A DNA stretch of 64,000 bases from JBCDKH01 sp964388485 (GTDB lineage: Bacteria; Planctomycetota; Phycisphaerae; Tepidisphaerales; Tepidisphaeraceae): NCBI GenBank assembly GCA_964388485.1, contig CAYMAS010000006.1, forward strand, positions 57,648-121,647, given 5' to 3'. Within the stretch, counting starts at the first letter, position 1, and each line of letters starts with the position of its first letter. The notes under the pieces were generated by a model, which saw only the letters and a list, made by a program, of their open reading frames with translations, had not been told where the DNA came from and did no database searches. The position numbers and the translations under genes are program-made. Positions 25,182 through 34,626 of the stretch are shown here, piece by piece.

Positions 25182-28100
25182 TCAGGCGGGAACGCTTAGC
25201 GCTTCCGACAGTGCCGCCATCTCGACGGGCTTGGTCAGGTGGGCGTCGTAGCCCGCCGTGAGGCAGCGATGGACGTCGGCCTCCATGCCGTAGCCGCTGA
25301 CGACGATCGTGCGGCGGGGGCGATACGGGCCGAGGCGGCGGAGCACCTCGATGCCGTCGAAGTCGGGCAGGCCCAGGTCGCTCACGAGCACGTCGAAGCG
25401 GCCCTCGCCGCGCTCGTGCGCGTCGCGGGCGGCGGAGATCGCGGCCGCGCCGGTGGCGGCGGTCGTGACGCTGTGGCCCTGGCGGCGGAGCAGCTTGGCC
25501 ATCACCTTGCGGGTCGCGTCGTTGTCCTCGACGAGCAGCACCCGCAGCCCGCCGTCGGCCGCGGGGGCGGCGTCGTCGGCGATGGGCTCGGCGACGGTCG
25601 GCAGCTCGACGGCGAACGCCGTGCCCTGACCCTTGCCCTCGCTCTCGGCGGAGACCTCGCCCTTGTGCAGCCGCACGATCGTCCGGGCGATCGCCAGCCC
25701 GAGGCCCAGGCCCTGCGGGCGGAAGGCCTCGCCCTCGCTGTCGCCGATCTGCTCGAAGGCCTTGAAAATCCCGTTGAGCTTCTCCGGGTCGATGCCGACG
25801 CCGGTGTCGATCACGCGGACGCGCCACCGGCCGGGCCGGGGGTTGTCGGTGGCGACGGTGATCCGCCCGTCCGCCGGCGTGAACTTCAGGGCGTTCGTCA
25901 GCAGGTTCCAGACGACCTGCTGCAGCCGCGGCGCGTCGGAGTCGGCGTAATGCTCGGCCGCGCCCATCTCGACGAAGACGCTCGGCGTCGCGTCGTCGTC
26001 GTTGGCGCGGTCCAGCCCGGTGCTGCGGAGGGCGGCGGCGACGACGTCGTGCGCGTCGGTCGGCCGCAAATCGACCCGCAGCTTGCCGCGGGCGATGCGG
26101 GTGAGGTCGAGCATGTCGTCGATCAGCCGCGCCTCGAGGCGGATGTTGTCGCGGATCAGGCGAAGCTGCTCGCCCAAATCGCCCGGCAGGTCGTCGCGGC
26201 CGCACAGGTCCTCGGCGGAGAGCAGCACCGGCGTCAGGGGCGTTCGGAGCTCGTGGCTGAGCGCCGCCAGGAAGCGGTCCTTGGCCGCGTTGGCCGCCTG
26301 GGCCTCCTTGGCGGCAAGGCGGTCGGCCTCGGCCTTTTCGCGTTGCTCGGCCTGCTCGCGCTCGAGCCGCCGGGTCAGGGTCACGTCGGTGATCGCCAGC
26401 AGGATGAGCTGGTGCTCGTTCATCTGCCGGGCGTGCAGGCGCATGATCCGCTCGCCGATCTTCGGGAACGCGTGCGTGACCTCGTAATCCTCGACGCTCT
26501 TCCGCTCGGGCAGGATGTCGTTCAGCAGGCGGCGCAGCTCCGGGATGTCCCACTGCGCGTTGCCCAGGTCGAAGACTTGCCGCCCGATCGTCTGCCGCGG
26601 CTCGACCCGGAAGGCGTCGAAGAACGCCCGGTTGGTCGACCTCACCGTCAGGTCGGGGTCGAGGACGAGCAGCGGCTCGCGGATCGTGTTGACGATCATC
26701 TCCGCGTACTGCTGGGCGGCCTCGGCCCGCTCGCGGCTCTCGTGCAGCTCGGTGATGTCGGCGAAGGTGATCGTCACGCCCTCGATGCGATTATCCTGCG
26801 TGCGGTAGGGCAGCACCCGCCGCTGGTACGTCCGCCCGTCGGTCGAGGTGATCTGGCGGCTGGACGGCTGGAGCGTGCGGAGCACCTCGGCGGCGTCGTC
26901 GAGCAGGGCCGGGTCGTCGAACTTGAACGCCAGGTTCGCCAGCGGCCGGCCGCGGTCGCCGGGGATGACCTCCATCAGCTCGCGGACGGCCGGCGTGAAC
27001 CGCTTGATCCGCAGCTCGCCGTCGAGGAACACGGTCGCCAAGGCGGTGCTGCGGAGCAGGTTGTCCAGGTCGTCGGTCAGCTCCTCGAGCTCGCCGACCT
27101 TGTCCTGGAGCTGGCCGTTGACGGTGTTGAGCTCCTCGTTGAGGCTCTGCAGCTCCTCCTTGCTCGTCTCGAGCTCCTCGTTCGTGCTCTGCAGCTCTTC
27201 GTTGGCGGAGGTGATCTCCTCGTTGCCGACCTTGAGCTCCTCGTTGCCGACCTTGAGCTCCTCGTTGCTGGTCTCGAGCTGCTCGATCGTCACCTGCAGC
27301 TCGTCGCGGACCTCGCGTAGCTCCCGCTCGTGTCGGGCGGCGGTCTGGGCGTCGGTCTCGCCGGGCTGCGGGCCGGGCGAGGCGGGCGGCGGGGCCTGAA
27401 CGCGGAGGAAGCTGACGAGCAACAGGTCCTCGCCGAGGGCCGTGTTGTCGAGCGGGTCGACGCGGATCTCGACCCGCCGCGTTTCGTCTCCGTCGTCGGT
27501 GGTGGTGGCGGGGGCGGTGACCTGCGAGGTGGCCGGGCGGCGGGATTCGGCGGCCTCGCGGAGCAGCGTCCGCAGCCGCGGGCCGATCGGCTCGCGGGCC
27601 AGCGCCAGCACGTCCCGCGTCGGCTCACCGCCCGGCTGGGCCAGGAACGGGGCGGTGTCGCCGTGGAAGAAGACCGTCTGCCCACGCCGGTCGACGATCA
27701 CGCTCGGCGGGGCGAACCGCCCGATCAGCACGCGATGGGCGTACCGCTGCAACCGGTCCTGCGACCTGGGCAGGTGCATGCTCGCCGGCTCGGCGAGCAC
27801 CGACCGCCAGCCGGCCCGCGTGTCGAGCAGGTCCCGCCGCGTCCCGCCCGCCCGGCGGTAGATCCGCCACCGCGGGTCGATCGGCTCGTACAGCTCCGCC
27901 GTCCGCCCGACCGACTCGGCGTTGCCCAGGAACAACGCCCCGCCCTCGATGAGCGCGAAGTGCATCAGCGTCAGCAGCCGTTCCTGCGCCGGCGGCTCGA
28001 GGTAGATCATCAGGTTCCGGCACGTCACGACGTCGATCCGGCTGAACGGCGGGTCGCCCAGCACGTCCTGGGGCGCGAAGACGATCGACTCGCGGACCCG

Positions 28101-29369
28101 CTTGGTAATCCGCCACAGCCCGTCGTGCTCCTCGAAGTACCGTCCCCGCCGGTCGTCGCCCACGGCCGCCATCGCGCCGTTGGGGTACTCGCCGCGGCGG
28201 GCGATCTCCAGCGTCTGCGGGCTGGCGTCGGTGGCGAAGACGCGGACCGTCAGCGCCTTGTCGGCCGCCTCGGCCGCGTCGAACAGGAGCATTGCCAGCG
28301 AGTACGCCTCCTCGCCGGTGCTGCACGCCGGCACCCACGCCCGCAGCTCCCGCCCCGGCTCGGCCCCGGCGACGAGCGGGCCGATCACCTTCTCCCGCAA
28401 CGCCTCCCACGCCGGCGGGTCGCGGAAGAATTCGGTGACGTGGATCAGCAAGTCGCGCGCGAGCTGCTCGACCTCGTCGGGGTCGCCGCGGAGCAGGTCG
28501 ACGTACTCGGCCATCGCGTCGATCCGGCGCAGCCCCATTCGGCGGCGGATGCGGCGGACGAGCGTGGGCTTCTTGTACGGCCGGAACTCCCGGCCGGCGC
28601 GGACCTGGAGCACGCCCAGAACCTGGAACAGCGCCTGCCCGTCGGCGTCGCCGAGGTCGACGCCGTCGCCCGGCCCGCCCTCGCGGCCGTAGGTGCTGCC
28701 GGCGTAGGTCCGCAGCAAATCGGGGATGTCCGCCGGGGCCAGCACGCGGTCGACCATGCCGCTGCGGATCGCGTGGACCGGCATGTCGCGGAACTTGGCC
28801 GTGTCGGGCTCCTGGGCGACGGCCACGCCGCCCGCTGCCTTGATCGCGGCCAGACCGGCGGTGCCGTTGCTGCCGGTGCCGCTCAGGACGATGCCCACAG
28901 CGCGGTGCCCGACGCTGTCGGCGACGCTCTTGAAGAAGTCGTCGATCGGCCGGCGGTGCCCGCGCGGCTGCTCGAACTCGCGGAGCTTCAAGACCTCCGG
29001 CCCGCCGTCGGGGTGCCGCTCGAGGAACATCGCCATGCCGGGCGGCATGACGAAGATCTGGTTCGTCTCCAGCCGCATCCCGTCTTCGACCTCAATTACC
29101 GGGATCTTCGTCCTGCTCGCCACCAGCTCCCCGAGCAGCGACGGCGCATCGGGCGCCAGGTGCGGCGCGAGGACGATGGCCATGTTGCCGTCGGTCGGGA
29201 GCTGGTCGAACAGCTCCCGCAACGCTTCGACGCCGCCCGCGCTGGAGCCGATGGCGATGACAGGGAAGCCGGGCTTCTCGAAGATTTCGCCGTTGTCGCT
29301 CTGCAACTCGGCTTGTTCGGGGCTGCCTTGATCGGCTTCCTCCACGTCAGATTGAGGATCGGCCGACAT
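25182..29369 (-). CDS. CheB-CheR-PAS-histidine kinase-REC fusion sensor
   Basis: A 1,395-residue hybrid signalling protein. Order: CheB methylesterase-like domain (35-220) with GSSAGG (41-46) and H70; CheR methyltransferase domain (about 245-510) with WVPACSTGEEAYSLAM, FATDAS and TCRNLMIY; a degenerate PAS-like stretch; a long NEEL-repeat coiled coil (680-770); two PAS domains (about 772-875 and 885-995); histidine kinase dimerisation domain with ALSHELRTPL (H1039); HATPase with NALKFTP, DTGVGI and GLGLGLAIA; and a receiver domain with VSDLGLPDFDG (D1331) and LTKP (K1380). The third CheB catalytic residue, Asp in GxGxDG, is Asn (GTGSNGTAG, N168), so esterase activity may be weak or lost. It lies in the segment between the tRNA-Ser and its degenerate copy. 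Confidence 0.92.
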   Translation of the reverse strand: MSADPQSDVEEADQGSPEQAELQSDNGEIFEKPGFPVIAIGSSAGGVEALRELFDQLPTDGNMAIVLAPHLAPDAPSLLGELVASRTKIPVIEVEDGMRLETNQIFVMPPGMAMFLERHPDGGPEVLKLREFEQPRGHRRPIDDFFKSVADSVGHRAVGIVLSGTGSNGTAGLAAIKAAGGVAVAQEPDTAKFRDMPVHAIRSGMVDRVLAPADIPDLLRTYAGSTYGREGGPGDGVDLGDADGQALFQVLGVLQVRAGREFRPYKKPTLVRRIRRRMGLRRIDAMAEYVDLLRGDPDEVEQLARDLLIHVTEFFRDPPAWEALREKVIGPLVAGAEPGRELRAWVPACSTGEEAYSLAMLLFDAAEAADKALTVRVFATDASPQTLEIARRGEYPNGAMAAVGDDRRGRYFEEHDGLWRITKRVRESIVFAPQDVLGDPPFSRIDVVTCRNLMIYLEPPAQERLLTLMHFALIEGGALFLGNAESVGRTAELYEPIDPRWRIYRRAGGTRRDLLDTRAGWRSVLAEPASMHLPRSQDRLQRYAHRVLIGRFAPPSVIVDRRGQTVFFHGDTAPFLAQPGGEPTRDVLALAREPIGPRLRTLLREAAESRRPATSQVTAPATTTDDGDETRRVEIRVDPLDNTALGEDLLLVSFLRVQAPPPASPGPQPGETDAQTAARHERELREVRDELQVTIEQLETSNEELKVGNEELKVGNEEITSANEELQSTNEELETSKEELQSLNEELNTVNGQLQDKVGELEELTDDLDNLLRSTALATVFLDGELRIKRFTPAVRELMEVIPGDRGRPLANLAFKFDDPALLDDAAEVLRTLQPSSRQITSTDGRTYQRRVLPYRTQDNRIEGVTITFADITELHESRERAEAAQQYAEMIVNTIREPLLVLDPDLTVRSTNRAFFDAFRVEPRQTIGRQVFDLGNAQWDIPELRRLLNDILPERKSVEDYEVTHAFPKIGERIMRLHARQMNEHQLILLAITDVTLTRRLEREQAEQREKAEADRLAAKEAQAANAAKDRFLAALSHELRTPLTPVLLSAEDLCGRDDLPGDLGEQLRLIRDNIRLEARLIDDMLDLTRIARGKLRVDLRPTDAHDVVAAALRSTGLDRANDDDATPSVFVEMGAAEHYADSDAPRLQQVVWNLLTNALKFTPADGRITVATDNPRPGRWRVRVIDTGVGIDPEKLNGIFKAFEQIGDSEGEAFRPQGLGLGLAIARTIVRLHKGEVSAESEGKGQGTAFAVELPTVAEPIADDAAPAADGGLRVLLVEDNDATRKVMAKLLRRQGHSVTTAATGAAAISAARDAHERGEGRFDVLVSDLGLPDFDGIEVLRRLGPYRPRRTIVVSGYGMEADVHRCLTAGYDAHLTKPVEMAALSEALSVPA

Positions 29370-29467
29370 TCGCTTGGCATGCTAACGCCGTTTGATCCGG
29401 GCACCACCTTCAACGACAGGCGGCACGATCGGGCCGCCTCGCTGCTCCACCGTCCGCAGCGTTCATC

Positions 29468-30130
29468 GTGAAGATTGGGCGACTTCGAGAAGACTTACGG
29501 CGAGACAAGAGCCAGCCAATAGGACGGGCGGAGATTGGACTTCGCATTCTCAAGGAGAAGGTCGGCGTCCTGCGGGACATGATGAGCGAGGGCGGCGGGG
29601 TTGACACAGAGCCGTTACCGCTGTTGCTGGACGTGATGGCGTCGGTCATGAAGGTGTTCAGCCTGTACGCGACGCTTGACGAGGCGGCGGCGATGCGGAC
29701 GAAGATCGCATTCTTGGCGGTGATCCGGAATTCACTGGCGAAGCACGAGAGCGGTGAGCCGGAGCGGAACGAGCGACGTACCGACGTTTCGCTGCGGCAC
29801 ATCTTGAACAACGCGGTGGTGGCCGAAGAGTCGGACGACATCTTCAAGCTCGCCGGGCTAGAGCGGCCGAACATCGGGCTGCTGAGCGAGGAATTCCTGG
29901 AGGGCATGCGGCAGATGCCGGCGAAGAACCTGGCGGTGGAGCTGCTGGAGCGATCAATCAAGGACGAGATTCGGGCAAAGTTCCGAAACAACGCCGTCCC
30001 ACCACCCGCGAGAGCAGGTACGGCGAGTGGCTGAGAGAGAAGCTGCAAGATGGCAGATCCCCCGGCGGTTCAGGAGAAGCCTGTCGAGACGGTCGTTGAG
30101 CAGGCTGAGCGTAAGAGTGGGACTCGGAGC
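29468..30130 (+). pseudogene. HsdR C-terminal fragment (type I restriction, DUF3387 region), decayed
   Basis: The 188-residue frame 29468-30034 reads like the C-terminal helical region of type I restriction R subunits: VFSLYATLDEAAAMRTKIAF, then LRHILNNAVVAEESDDIF and LLSEEFLEGMRQMPAKNLAV, followed by ELLERSIKDEIRAKF. A stop follows. Beyond it, the frame at 30050 resumes with PPAVQEKPVETVVEQAE, which matches the extreme C-terminus of HsdR (PPD-QEKA-ETVLEQAE type). The helicase motor, nuclease domain and about 100 residues between the two pieces are missing, and no hsdM or hsdS is nearby. It is therefore a relic, not a working enzyme. The match is to remembered family sequence, not to a search. 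Confidence 0.75.
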
Positions 30131-30259
30131 ACTTTGGCCTGCGGACAGAAGATTCGTTCGGCCAACCTTTTTATATACCTAAGATTCAGTAAGGTCAGGA
30201 TCCCGACGAAGCCATCGAGCAGAGGGCTGTCCACGTTCACAGATCGGGTGTGTTTCAGC

Positions 30260-30346
30260 GAAAGCGGCGGGATTCCAGCTCGTTAAACACCAGAGTTCCT
30301 GCCGCTTTCCTAGACTGGCAACAAACGATCGTTCTGCCACGTTTGC
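30260..30346 (-). pseudogene. Degenerate tRNA-Ser copy
   Basis: Aligns with the tRNA-Ser(UGA) at 24816-24902 in the same orientation. A 14-base run, AAGCGGCGGGATTC (acceptor/T-arm end), is identical, about 45 of the first 59 positions match, and TCTGCCACG is kept at the other end. The T-arm and anticodon stem are broken (the anticodon triplet no longer reads TGA), so it cannot be a working tRNA. It starts only 15 bases past the stop of the MoxR gene and about 130 bases past the hsdR relic. Likely the trace of a past duplication or integration at the tRNA gene. Confidence 0.75.
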
Positions 30347-30360
30347 GGCAATACGCCGGC

Positions 30361-31383
30361 TCACGCCGCTTTCATCCCGACGTCTGTGGGCGTTTCGTCG
30401 AGCACCTTCTGAACGATCATGTCCGGGCTCGTGCCGTCCGCCTCGGCTTCGAAGTTGAGGACGAGGCGGTGACGCAACGCGGGGATCGTCACCTGCTTGA
30501 CGTCGTCGAACGAGCAATGAAATCGGCCATCAAGCAAGGCTCGCACCTTGGCGGCGAGCGTGATGGTTTGGGCGGCACGCGGGGAGCCGCCGACGCGGAG
30601 GAATTGGTTCGTGGCTTCGACGGCGTAGTCGCCGCCGGGGTGCGTCGCGAGCACGAGGCGGATCGCGTAGTCCTGGACGTGCTTGGCAATGACGACCTGG
30701 CGGACGAGCTTTTGGTGGGCGACGATCGCCTCGGCATCGAGCACCGCGTTGACGACCGGCGTGACCCCGGCGGTGGTCCGATCGAGAATCTCGAGCAGGT
30801 CCTCCCGACTGCTGTACGGGACGATCAGCTTGAAGAAGAATCGGTCGAGCTGGGCCTCGGGTAGCGGGTAGGTGCCCTCCTGCTCGAGCGGGTTTTGAGT
30901 GGCCATGACGAAGAACGGCTTCTTGAGCTGGCGAATGTCGGTGCCGCTGGTGACCTGCTTCTCCTGCATGGCTTCAAGCAGGGCCGACTGTGTCTTGGGC
31001 GTCGCTCGGTTGATCTCATCGGCCAGGAGCATCTGCGTGAAGATGGGGCCGGGCTGGAACTTGAAGCCGCGTCGGCCGTGCTCGTCTTCCTCGATGATGC
31101 TGGTGCCGATGACGTCGGCGGGCATGAGGTCGGGCGTGAACTGGATGCGGCTGAAGTCAAGATGCAGGGCCTCGCTGAGCGCACGGATCAAAGCGGTCTT
31201 CCCCAACCCCGGCACGCCTTCAAGCAACGCGTGGCCTCCGGTGAAGAGACACGTCAAGACGCCGTCGACGATGTCACCGTGGCCGACGATGGCTTTGCCG
31301 ACTTCGCGTCGCACGGCTTGGTAGTCGCGGCGGAAGGCGTCGGTGCGTTCCTGCACTTGCTCGGGCGATAAGTGATCGGGCAT
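30361..31383 (-). CDS. MoxR-family AAA+ ATPase
   Basis: A 340-residue AAA+ chaperone-like ATPase. Walker A GVPGLGKT and Walker B LLADEINRA with the usual TPKTQSALLEAMQE are present. MATQNPLEQEGTYPLPEAQL is the family sensor-1/arginine-finger block, and the C-terminal lid has GGSPRAAQTI. MoxR ATPases act with VWA-domain proteins to assemble or activate other proteins. It is the last gene of a minus-strand run, 24 bases after the VWA-type membrane protein gene, exactly the classic MoxR-VWA pairing. Confidence 0.95.
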   Translation of the reverse strand: MPDHLSPEQVQERTDAFRRDYQAVRREVGKAIVGHGDIVDGVLTCLFTGGHALLEGVPGLGKTALIRALSEALHLDFSRIQFTPDLMPADVIGTSIIEEDEHGRRGFKFQPGPIFTQMLLADEINRATPKTQSALLEAMQEKQVTSGTDIRQLKKPFFVMATQNPLEQEGTYPLPEAQLDRFFFKLIVPYSSREDLLEILDRTTAGVTPVVNAVLDAEAIVAHQKLVRQVVIAKHVQDYAIRLVLATHPGGDYAVEATNQFLRVGGSPRAAQTITLAAKVRALLDGRFHCSFDDVKQVTIPALRHRLVLNFEAEADGTSPDMIVQKVLDETPTDVGMKAA

Positions 31384-31407
31384 GAGTCGTTGAACCTAGC
31401 GAGAGAA

Positions 31408-34400
31408 TCAGTTGTCTTCACCCATCCGTTCGCGGGCGCGGCGTTTGGCTTCCATCAGCGACGTGATGCCGCCGCCGTCTTTCGGAGCCGACGACTTGGG
31501 AGCGGATTGGTTTGCGACGCCCGTGCTGGTCGGCTTGCGTCGTAGCTTCTGAGCGATCAGGTCTTCGGCAGGAGCGTCGGCACCGGCTTCGAACTTCTTC
31601 GATCGAGTGACGGCTTGTTGGGCCACGTCTTGCCGACGGCTGCGGAGGGCGTCGAGGCTGCCGGCGTCGCGATCCTGTCGCGTCGTCTCGGTCAAGCCGC
31701 GGACGCGTGCGCCGGCGACACCTGCGACGGCAGCAACCAGTTCCTTGTCCCAGGCGATGCGACGAATCGCGATGTCGATGAGGATGAACGCGATCAGCAA
31801 CGGCACCAGCCAGTCCCAGATCGGCAGCGGCGACTTCCGCTCCGGCAGCGTTCGCTCGGCACCTGTGACATCCGTCCAGCGACGGGCGAACAGGCCAACG
31901 TCTTCCAGATCAGCGAACGGCGTCAGCACGCGTCCGCCGGTCGCCTCGGCGATGCGGCGAACGGCGGCTTCATCGCTCTGAAGATCGAGCAACTCCCGCG
32001 TTCCGTTGACGCTCGTGCCGCCTCGCAAGGCCACGCCGCCTTCGGCACCGGTGGCGTTGAGGGCGACGACGTAGCTGCCCTCTTCGTCGGCGTCGAACTC
32101 CGCCTCGTACGTGCCGGGCCGGGTCTGCAGGAGCGTGACTCGTGCGGCTTGACCGTCGGGCGTTAGGACGCTGCCGGCGACGCTCAAGTCGCTCTGGAAG
32201 GTGGCGTCGTCACCAACGGCTTCGACGATGATCCGGCCCCTGCCGTCTTCGACGAGCGTCGTCACCTCAAAGTCGCCCGATTGCGGAGCACGCGACACGC
32301 CGCGTACCACCTGTGCCCAGAACTTGGCGAACGCCGGGCTACCGGCGAAGTTGCGGGCCCAGCGTCCGTGGGCATCGCTCGTCCACGCTGCCGACTTGCC
32401 GAGGCCGGCCGTCCAGTGGGCAAAAAGCGGATCCTGCTCGCCGCTTGCGACCAGGGGCATCTCGACCAGCGGGCTCTCCTTGGGCGTCGTCAAAATCATC
32501 CCGTAGACCGGACCAGCCCTATCGAAGCTGACGCCACGTACCAGTTCGCTGCCGGCGGCATCAATGGTCTGTACCAGCGGCAAGCCCTCGGGATCTTCAC
32601 GAATCAGCGTCCGCCGAACGATCGTCGCCTCCTTGATGAAGATCTGCGGCAATTGGCTCGGGTCCTGCTCGACGGGTCCGTACGCGGTGCCGCCGGTCTT
32701 CTCCGCCAGGTCCTTCGCCACCGGCTGCAGTGGCAGACCGTGACCGGCGACCTGGACCGTGCTGATGCTGATGCGGTTGTCGATGTACTGCTGCAACAAC
32801 GCCGGCGCGGGCGGCGTCGGGTCCATGTCGCTGATGATGATGACGTGCTTCTGCTGCGCGTTACTCGCCAAAAGCCCGGGGTTCTCCGCCGTGCCGTTAA
32901 TGGCGAGGTCGAGGGCGTCGTCAAAGTCGGGCATGTCGCCCAGCACCATGTTGCGTATCGCCGCGGCGACCTGCGCTCCGCTGCCCTTAGGCATCACCGG
33001 ATAGTCCCAATCCGCCTCGCCTGCGAAAGGGTCATAGCTCAGGACGCCGACGTCGTCGTCGCGGTTCAGTATTTCCACCGCCGCCAGTGCACACTGCTCC
33101 GCCCAGTAATTGCCCTGCGGCATCTCGGTCGAGTGCATGACCAGGGCCAAAGCACCTTTGGGAATCTGCCGACGACTCGGCACGTCCATGTTCAGCGGCA
33201 GGACCGCCTCCGTCATGCTGCCACGCCAGCCGCCGGCACCGAACGTGTCGGGCCCGCCGATCATGACTAGGCCGCCGGCCGTGTCGTGCACGTACCGGCT
33301 CAACGCCTGGTCCTGCGTCGCCGTCAGGCCGCCGGCACCCCGTGGGACATTCGCCAGGATGATCGCGTCGTACGCCTGTAGATCGACGAGCGACGTCGGG
33401 AACCCACCCATGCTCACCCGCTCGACGCCGACCTTTTCGCTCGCCAGGGCTTGCTGCAGGATGACGCCCTGCTCTTCGATCGCATTATCGACATAAAGGA
33501 TCGTCCCCTTGCCGCGGACGAAGGTGAAGCCGCTGGCCGTGTTGTTCTCGACGAGGCCGTCGCCGATCGGACGGATCTCGCCATCGACGCGTCGACGTTC
33601 GGGCTCGAAGCTGGCGCGGAACCGTCGCACATTGGCCGTCTCGCCCGGCAGCGGGTCGACGATGATGAGCTCCTTGTTTCGGCCGCTGCTTAAGGTAACG
33701 GCTCGTTCTCCTTGCACGCCTGGCGTGAGCGGATCGAGGTCGAGCGGTCGGCCTTCCTGTTCGACGCGAAGCGTGCCACGCGTCTCGAAGGCGCTGGTGT
33801 TCGTGAGGATGACCTCGAGCGTGAACGGCTCGCCCTCGCGTCGCCACGTTGGGGCGTAGAGGTCTTCGAGCAGGACCTCGTTGCCCGCCGACCAGTTCAG
33901 CGGCATGACGTCGATCGGAACGCCCCGCCGCTTGGCTGTTTCGATGGCGGATTCGAGGTCGCCCTCGGTCGCATTGCCGTCCCAGAGCAGGAGCATGCGA
34001 GCCCGCATGTCAGGGCTGTAGGTGGCGAGGGCGAGCTTGATGGCCTCGGCGACATCCGTTCCTGACTCACCGCGACCGACGTCGGTGGCGACGTTGGCGA
34101 CGGTTTGAGGCCGACTGTTGGGCATTTGGTCGACATAGGCCGACGCGTCGAAGCTGACGATGCCGACGCGGTCATCCGCTTGCTTCGACTCGTCTTCGAC
34201 AACAGTGCTGCCGATCCAACGTGACACGGCACGCGAGACCGTCTCGCCACGCGACGCATCGACGGCCTGTCGAGCACTGCGGCTGACGTCACGGACGACC
34301 ATCACCTCGACCGTGTCATTGTCCCGGTCAATCCGCAGCCCCGCGAGGATCAGCACCGCCAAAAGCAGGACCACCAGCCGAGCACCGACGGCAATCCACC

Positions 34401-34566
34401 GCCTCCGGGGCCCCAGCGGCTCGAGCTTCTTCCAGCCGAGCCACACCACCGGCAAGGCCAAGGCCAGCCAGATCAGGCCCACAGTGCCCCATCCGAATCG
34501 CTCGAGCCCGACGTTCGTCAGCGCGAGGATCTCGGGCGGCAACAGCGACGGCATGCCCGACATCAT
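31408..34566 (-). CDS. VWA / glutaminase-like membrane protein, MoxR partner
   Basis: A 1,052-residue membrane protein. N-terminal helices (about 26-45 and 57-81) precede a von Willebrand A domain whose DVSRSA matches the MIDAS DxSxS motif. The middle (about 350-440: ILYVDNAIEEQGVILQQALA; GGLVMIGGPDTFGAGGW) looks like the class I glutamine amidotransferase-like fold found in this family. VIIISDMDPTPPAPALLQQY suggests a second VWA-like region. A third hydrophobic stretch near residue 925 (WDWLVPLLIAFILIDIAI) is followed by a long basic cytoplasmic tail. The layout is like the Bat/DUF4159-type planctomycete proteins. It begins with MMSG; the adjacent MoxR supports a shared role. Confidence 0.8.
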   Translation of the reverse strand: MMSGMPSLLPPEILALTNVGLERFGWGTVGLIWLALALPVVWLGWKKLEPLGPRRRWIAVGARLVVLLLAVLILAGLRIDRDNDTVEVMVVRDVSRSARQAVDASRGETVSRAVSRWIGSTVVEDESKQADDRVGIVSFDASAYVDQMPNSRPQTVANVATDVGRGESGTDVAEAIKLALATYSPDMRARMLLLWDGNATEGDLESAIETAKRRGVPIDVMPLNWSAGNEVLLEDLYAPTWRREGEPFTLEVILTNTSAFETRGTLRVEQEGRPLDLDPLTPGVQGERAVTLSSGRNKELIIVDPLPGETANVRRFRASFEPERRRVDGEIRPIGDGLVENNTASGFTFVRGKGTILYVDNAIEEQGVILQQALASEKVGVERVSMGGFPTSLVDLQAYDAIILANVPRGAGGLTATQDQALSRYVHDTAGGLVMIGGPDTFGAGGWRGSMTEAVLPLNMDVPSRRQIPKGALALVMHSTEMPQGNYWAEQCALAAVEILNRDDDVGVLSYDPFAGEADWDYPVMPKGSGAQVAAAIRNMVLGDMPDFDDALDLAINGTAENPGLLASNAQQKHVIIISDMDPTPPAPALLQQYIDNRISISTVQVAGHGLPLQPVAKDLAEKTGGTAYGPVEQDPSQLPQIFIKEATIVRRTLIREDPEGLPLVQTIDAAGSELVRGVSFDRAGPVYGMILTTPKESPLVEMPLVASGEQDPLFAHWTAGLGKSAAWTSDAHGRWARNFAGSPAFAKFWAQVVRGVSRAPQSGDFEVTTLVEDGRGRIIVEAVGDDATFQSDLSVAGSVLTPDGQAARVTLLQTRPGTYEAEFDADEEGSYVVALNATGAEGGVALRGGTSVNGTRELLDLQSDEAAVRRIAEATGGRVLTPFADLEDVGLFARRWTDVTGAERTLPERKSPLPIWDWLVPLLIAFILIDIAIRRIAWDKELVAAVAGVAGARVRGLTETTRQDRDAGSLDALRSRRQDVAQQAVTRSKKFEAGADAPAEDLIAQKLRRKPTSTGVANQSAPKSSAPKDGGGITSLMEAKRRARERMGEDN

Positions 34567-34626
34567 TCAGATTCGGCCTTCAGGTTGCCAGTGCAACGAG
34601 CTTCTGCAGCAGAAAGAGTCGCGACG

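Noticed and set aside
25239..29471. Long open frames on the plus strand opposite the CheB-CheR-kinase gene (over 650 codons each)
   Set aside because: They are antisense to a clearly motif-bearing coding sequence. High GC makes long stop-free antisense frames. Their products are Arg/Val/Gly/Ala-rich with no domain signatures.
30260..30346. A second functional tRNA
   Set aside because: The T arm and anticodon stem do not pair and the anticodon triplet is changed, so it is a degenerate copy.
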